A stretch of 33,402 nt of DNA. Source: an uncultured Spirochaetaceae bacterium (lineage in GTDB: Bacteria > Spirochaetota > Spirochaetia > Sphaerochaetales > Sphaerochaetaceae). Of this stretch, positions 31,591-33,402 are shown in pieces (position 1 is the stretch's first letter; every line of letters begins with the position of its first letter). The position numbers and the translations under genes were made by a program. The stretch spans positions 1-33,402 of the forward strand of contig CANRIJ010000003.1 in the NCBI GenBank assembly GCA_947630635.1, written 5' to 3'. Under the pieces are notes generated by a model that had not been told where the DNA came from, searched no databases, and worked only from the letters and a program-made list of their open reading frames with translations.

Positions 31591-33197
31591 GACGCCTCCT
31601 TAGGAGTTTTATTTCCTACCATAAGCATTCCGAATTCCTCGCTAGAAGTAGAGGCTGGAAGAATTCCTGAGACAGCGCCGTCGCTGATGATGGCAATCCT
31701 ATCACATGAGCTTCTGAGCTCTTCAAGCTCTGAAGAGATCATAACGATTGTTGTGCCTGATTCTCTGTTATAGCGTTTTAGGCTCTCAAGAACGAGCGCC
31801 TTGGCGCCAATGTCGATACCTCGGGTTGGCTCTGATACAAAAAGGAGCTTCGGCTCTAGGACAAATGCCTTAGCCAGGCATATTTTCTGCTGGTTTCCGC
31901 CAGAGAGCTCTTTTGCTTTTTGCTTGCTGGATGTGCATTTTACCTGAAGCTGCTCGATATACTTATCAGTCGTTTTCTTGATTGCCTTATTGTCTCTGAA
32001 TTTGATAAAGCCAATCTTCTTAAGAAATTTGTTGTGAATCTGCATTGCAGAGAAAGTCACATTCCACTCTAGACTCTCGTCAAGCAGAAGTCCTACGCCT
32101 CTTCTGTCCTCGGATACAAAAGCGAGTCCAGAGGTAAGGCACTCTCTTGGATTGTTAAGTGGAATATCCTTTCCGTCAAATGTGACTTTTCCGCCAGCAG
32201 TATAGAGTCCCATTATTCCATTAGGGATTCCGATTTTGCCTTGTCCTGCGAGTCCTCCAATACCGAGAAATTCGCCTTTCATTACATCAAGGTTGACATT
32301 TTTGACAATTTCGCCTGGCATATCTACCCAAAGATTCCTAATGGACAGAATTGGCTTATTCTCAACAACTCTAAGCTTTGATGTTTCATCTTCAGCATTC
32401 TCTTGGGCCTTTACCTCTCTGCCAACCATGAGCTTTGCCATTTCAGAAATAGATGTGCTCTTTGCAACGAGTTCCTTTACAACCATTCCATCCCTCATGA
32501 CTACGACTTTGTTGCATACATCGAGGATTTCCTGGAGTCGGTGAGTGATGAAGATAACTGCTATTCCGGCCTTTGAAAGATTCTCAATCGATCTGAGAAG
32601 CGCTTCAGCTTCCTTCTCAGCTAGTACTGCCGTTGGCTCATCAAGAACCAAAAGCTTAATATTTGGCTTCGATATCTCTCTCGAGATCTCTGTAAATTGC
32701 TTATGACCTACTGGCATTGAGCCTACAACCATCTCTGAGTTTAGCTCTACGCCAAGCTTCGTGATTGCAAGAAGTGCAACACGCTGCATTTCCTTTCTAT
32801 TTAGAGTATTCGCCCTCTTACCGAATACCTGCGATATTATGTTTTTGTTCTGCGGCTCTCTGTTTAGAAGGATGTTCTCAGTAGCTGTGAAGCCCGGAAG
32901 AAGAGAGAACTCCTGATGGACCATTCCTATTCCAGCTTTAAGAGCATCGGATGGGGAAGCAAAATTGACTTCATTACCTTCAATAAGAATCTTGCCGCCA
33001 TATCCGCCTGTGTCGCGGATTACGTTCATCCCGAAGAGGATATTCATTAATGTGCTCTTTCCAGCACCATTTTCCCCTACGAGTCCTACAACATCACCTG
33101 GCTTTATGGATAGTGAAACATCCTTTAAGACCACGTTTCCGTTGTAATCCTTGCTTATATTCTTCATTTCAAGCAAGTAATCGCTTTTCTCTGCCAT
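31587..33197 (-). CDS. ABC importer ATP-binding protein, two nucleotide-binding domains
   Basis: A 536-aa twin-NBD ATPase like RbsA. NBD1 has an intact Walker A (GENGAGKST), Walker B (LLVLDEPTAVL) and switch His (ITHRLQE), but its signature is degraded to MPVGHKQ. NBD2 has an intact signature (LSGGNQQ), but its Walker A is degraded to GLAGQGKIG and its Walker B Asp is Ser (LLFVSEPTRG). The two halves therefore combine into one complete ATP site. I place the start at ATG 33197. An in-frame TTG at 33212 exists, but the ATG is closer to a short AGG and to the conserved N-terminus. It overlaps permease 1 by 4 nt. Confidence 0.92.
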   Translation of the reverse strand: MAEKSDYLLEMKNISKDYNGNVVLKDVSLSIKPGDVVGLVGENGAGKSTLMNILFGMNVIRDTGGYGGKILIEGNEVNFASPSDALKAGIGMVHQEFSLLPGFTATENILLNREPQNKNIISQVFGKRANTLNRKEMQRVALLAITKLGVELNSEMVVGSMPVGHKQFTEISREISKPNIKLLVLDEPTAVLAEKEAEALLRSIENLSKAGIAVIFITHRLQEILDVCNKVVVMRDGMVVKELVAKSTSISEMAKLMVGREVKAQENAEDETSKLRVVENKPILSIRNLWVDMPGEIVKNVNLDVMKGEFLGIGGLAGQGKIGIPNGIMGLYTAGGKVTFDGKDIPLNNPRECLTSGLAFVSEDRRGVGLLLDESLEWNVTFSAMQIHNKFLKKIGFIKFRDNKAIKKTTDKYIEQLQVKCTSSKQKAKELSGGNQQKICLAKAFVLEPKLLFVSEPTRGIDIGAKALVLESLKRYNRESGTTIVMISSELEELRSSCDRIAIISDGAVSGILPASTSSEEFGMLMVGNKTPKEAS

Positions 33198-33229
33198 TGT
33201 ACCTAATTCCAATTAATAAAAAGATTTAA

Positions 33230-33256
33230 TTAAGGGGGAGTCTCCCTCCCCCTTAA
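33230..33256 (-). terminator. Hairpin between substrate-binding-protein gene and ATPase gene
   Basis: An 11-bp perfect stem TTAAGGGGGAG (33230-33240) / CTCCCCCTTAA (33246-33256) has a 5-nt loop. On the minus strand a delayed T-run (CTTTTTATT) follows 7 nt later. It is likely a partial terminator or mRNA stabiliser separating high expression of the binding protein from the rest. Confidence 0.65.
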
Positions 33257-33272
33257 ATTAGTTCGGGTTTTA

Positions 33273-33402
33273 TTACCTGATTGTTGCGTATTTCTCGGGA
33301 ACTTCGAGGCTTGCATTGCCCATGTAGTGTCCTGGATCGCCCATGATGTAGGTGTCCTGATAGATGAGGACGTGGTTAGGAGCTGATACGCCAGTATTGA
33401 TG
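33273..33402 (-). CDS. C-terminus of probable ABC substrate-binding protein (partial)
   Basis: Read on the minus strand from the window edge there is an open frame of 42 residues, ending ...LEVPEKYATIR and TAA (complement of 33273-33275), with the segment VLIYQDTYIMGDPGHYMGNA before it. The frame is unbroken and enters from outside the window. Its position directly upstream of the ATPase, separated by a hairpin, is typical of a periplasmic or lipoprotein substrate-binding component. Too little is present to name the family (a DUF3798-type binding protein is an untested possibility). Confidence 0.6.
   Translation of the reverse strand, partial: INTGVSAPNHVLIYQDTYIMGDPGHYMGNASLEVPEKYATIR

Noticed and set aside
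33198..33212. TTG 33212 as the ABC ATPase start
   Set aside because: The extension adds five residues of no family similarity; ATG 33197 starts the conserved region more naturally.
1..33402. CRISPR arrays, insertion sequences or integrase-bearing islands
   Set aside because: No regularly spaced repeats, transposase-like frames or integrase were seen; only short local repeats and hairpins.

Overview
The window looks like chromosome from a host-associated, anaerobic spirochaete (Spirochaetota; Sphaerochaetaceae- or Treponema-like is my best guess). The reasons are moderate G+C, very compact head-to-tail genes with 1-26 nt overlaps, several loose-lipobox lipoproteins, a superoxide reductase, a RarA with a long extra C-terminal domain, and a giant FecR-like/outer-membrane protein. 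The taxonomy is inference, because no rRNA is present. I see no CRISPR array, IS element, integrase or prophage.

Layout, left to right. The 3' end of recJ and rpsU (S21) end in a strong terminator. A plus-strand serine block follows: serA, serC and an Lrp/AsnC regulator. A second plus-strand operon holds a dihydroorotate-dehydrogenase-like flavoprotein, an acyltransferase and a lipoprotein. It converges tail to tail on a minus-strand pair made of mutL and a 1108-aa exported FecR-like protein. Next on the minus strand come a TtcA-like tRNA thiolase and an HD phosphohydrolase, with a small exported protein divergent from them. A long minus-strand housekeeping and proteostasis run follows (listed in transcription order): trigger factor, clpP, clpX, an NrnA-like DHH phosphoesterase, then a sigma-70-like protein, rdgB and pepF. 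Further right are a small winged-helix regulator divergent from desulfoferrodoxin, a lipoprotein, and rarA broken by an in-frame TAA. Two tRNA clusters (His-Arg-Lys and Leu-Gly) flank a secreted protein with an FN3-like N-terminal module. A deaminase/flavoprotein pair comes next. The right end is a minus-strand ABC importer operon: a probable substrate-binding protein (cut by the edge), a two-domain ATPase, two permeases and an unrecognised single-pass membrane protein.

The most interesting signal is at 17829-17882. A sequence matching the sigma-54 (RpoN) -24/-12 consensus at every core position lies directly upstream of a gene for an unusual sigma-70-like protein, which has a region-2-like N-terminus, a long acidic linker and a C-terminal HTH. 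This suggests a sigma-54-driven alternative regulator cascade, similar in logic to RpoN-RpoS in Borrelia but with a different protein. Other points worth checking are the nonsense codon in rarA, the asymmetric ATPase of the ABC importer with its Met/Asp-tailed partner protein, and candidate operators upstream of serA and between the winged-helix gene and desulfoferrodoxin. I find no convincing new defence system.
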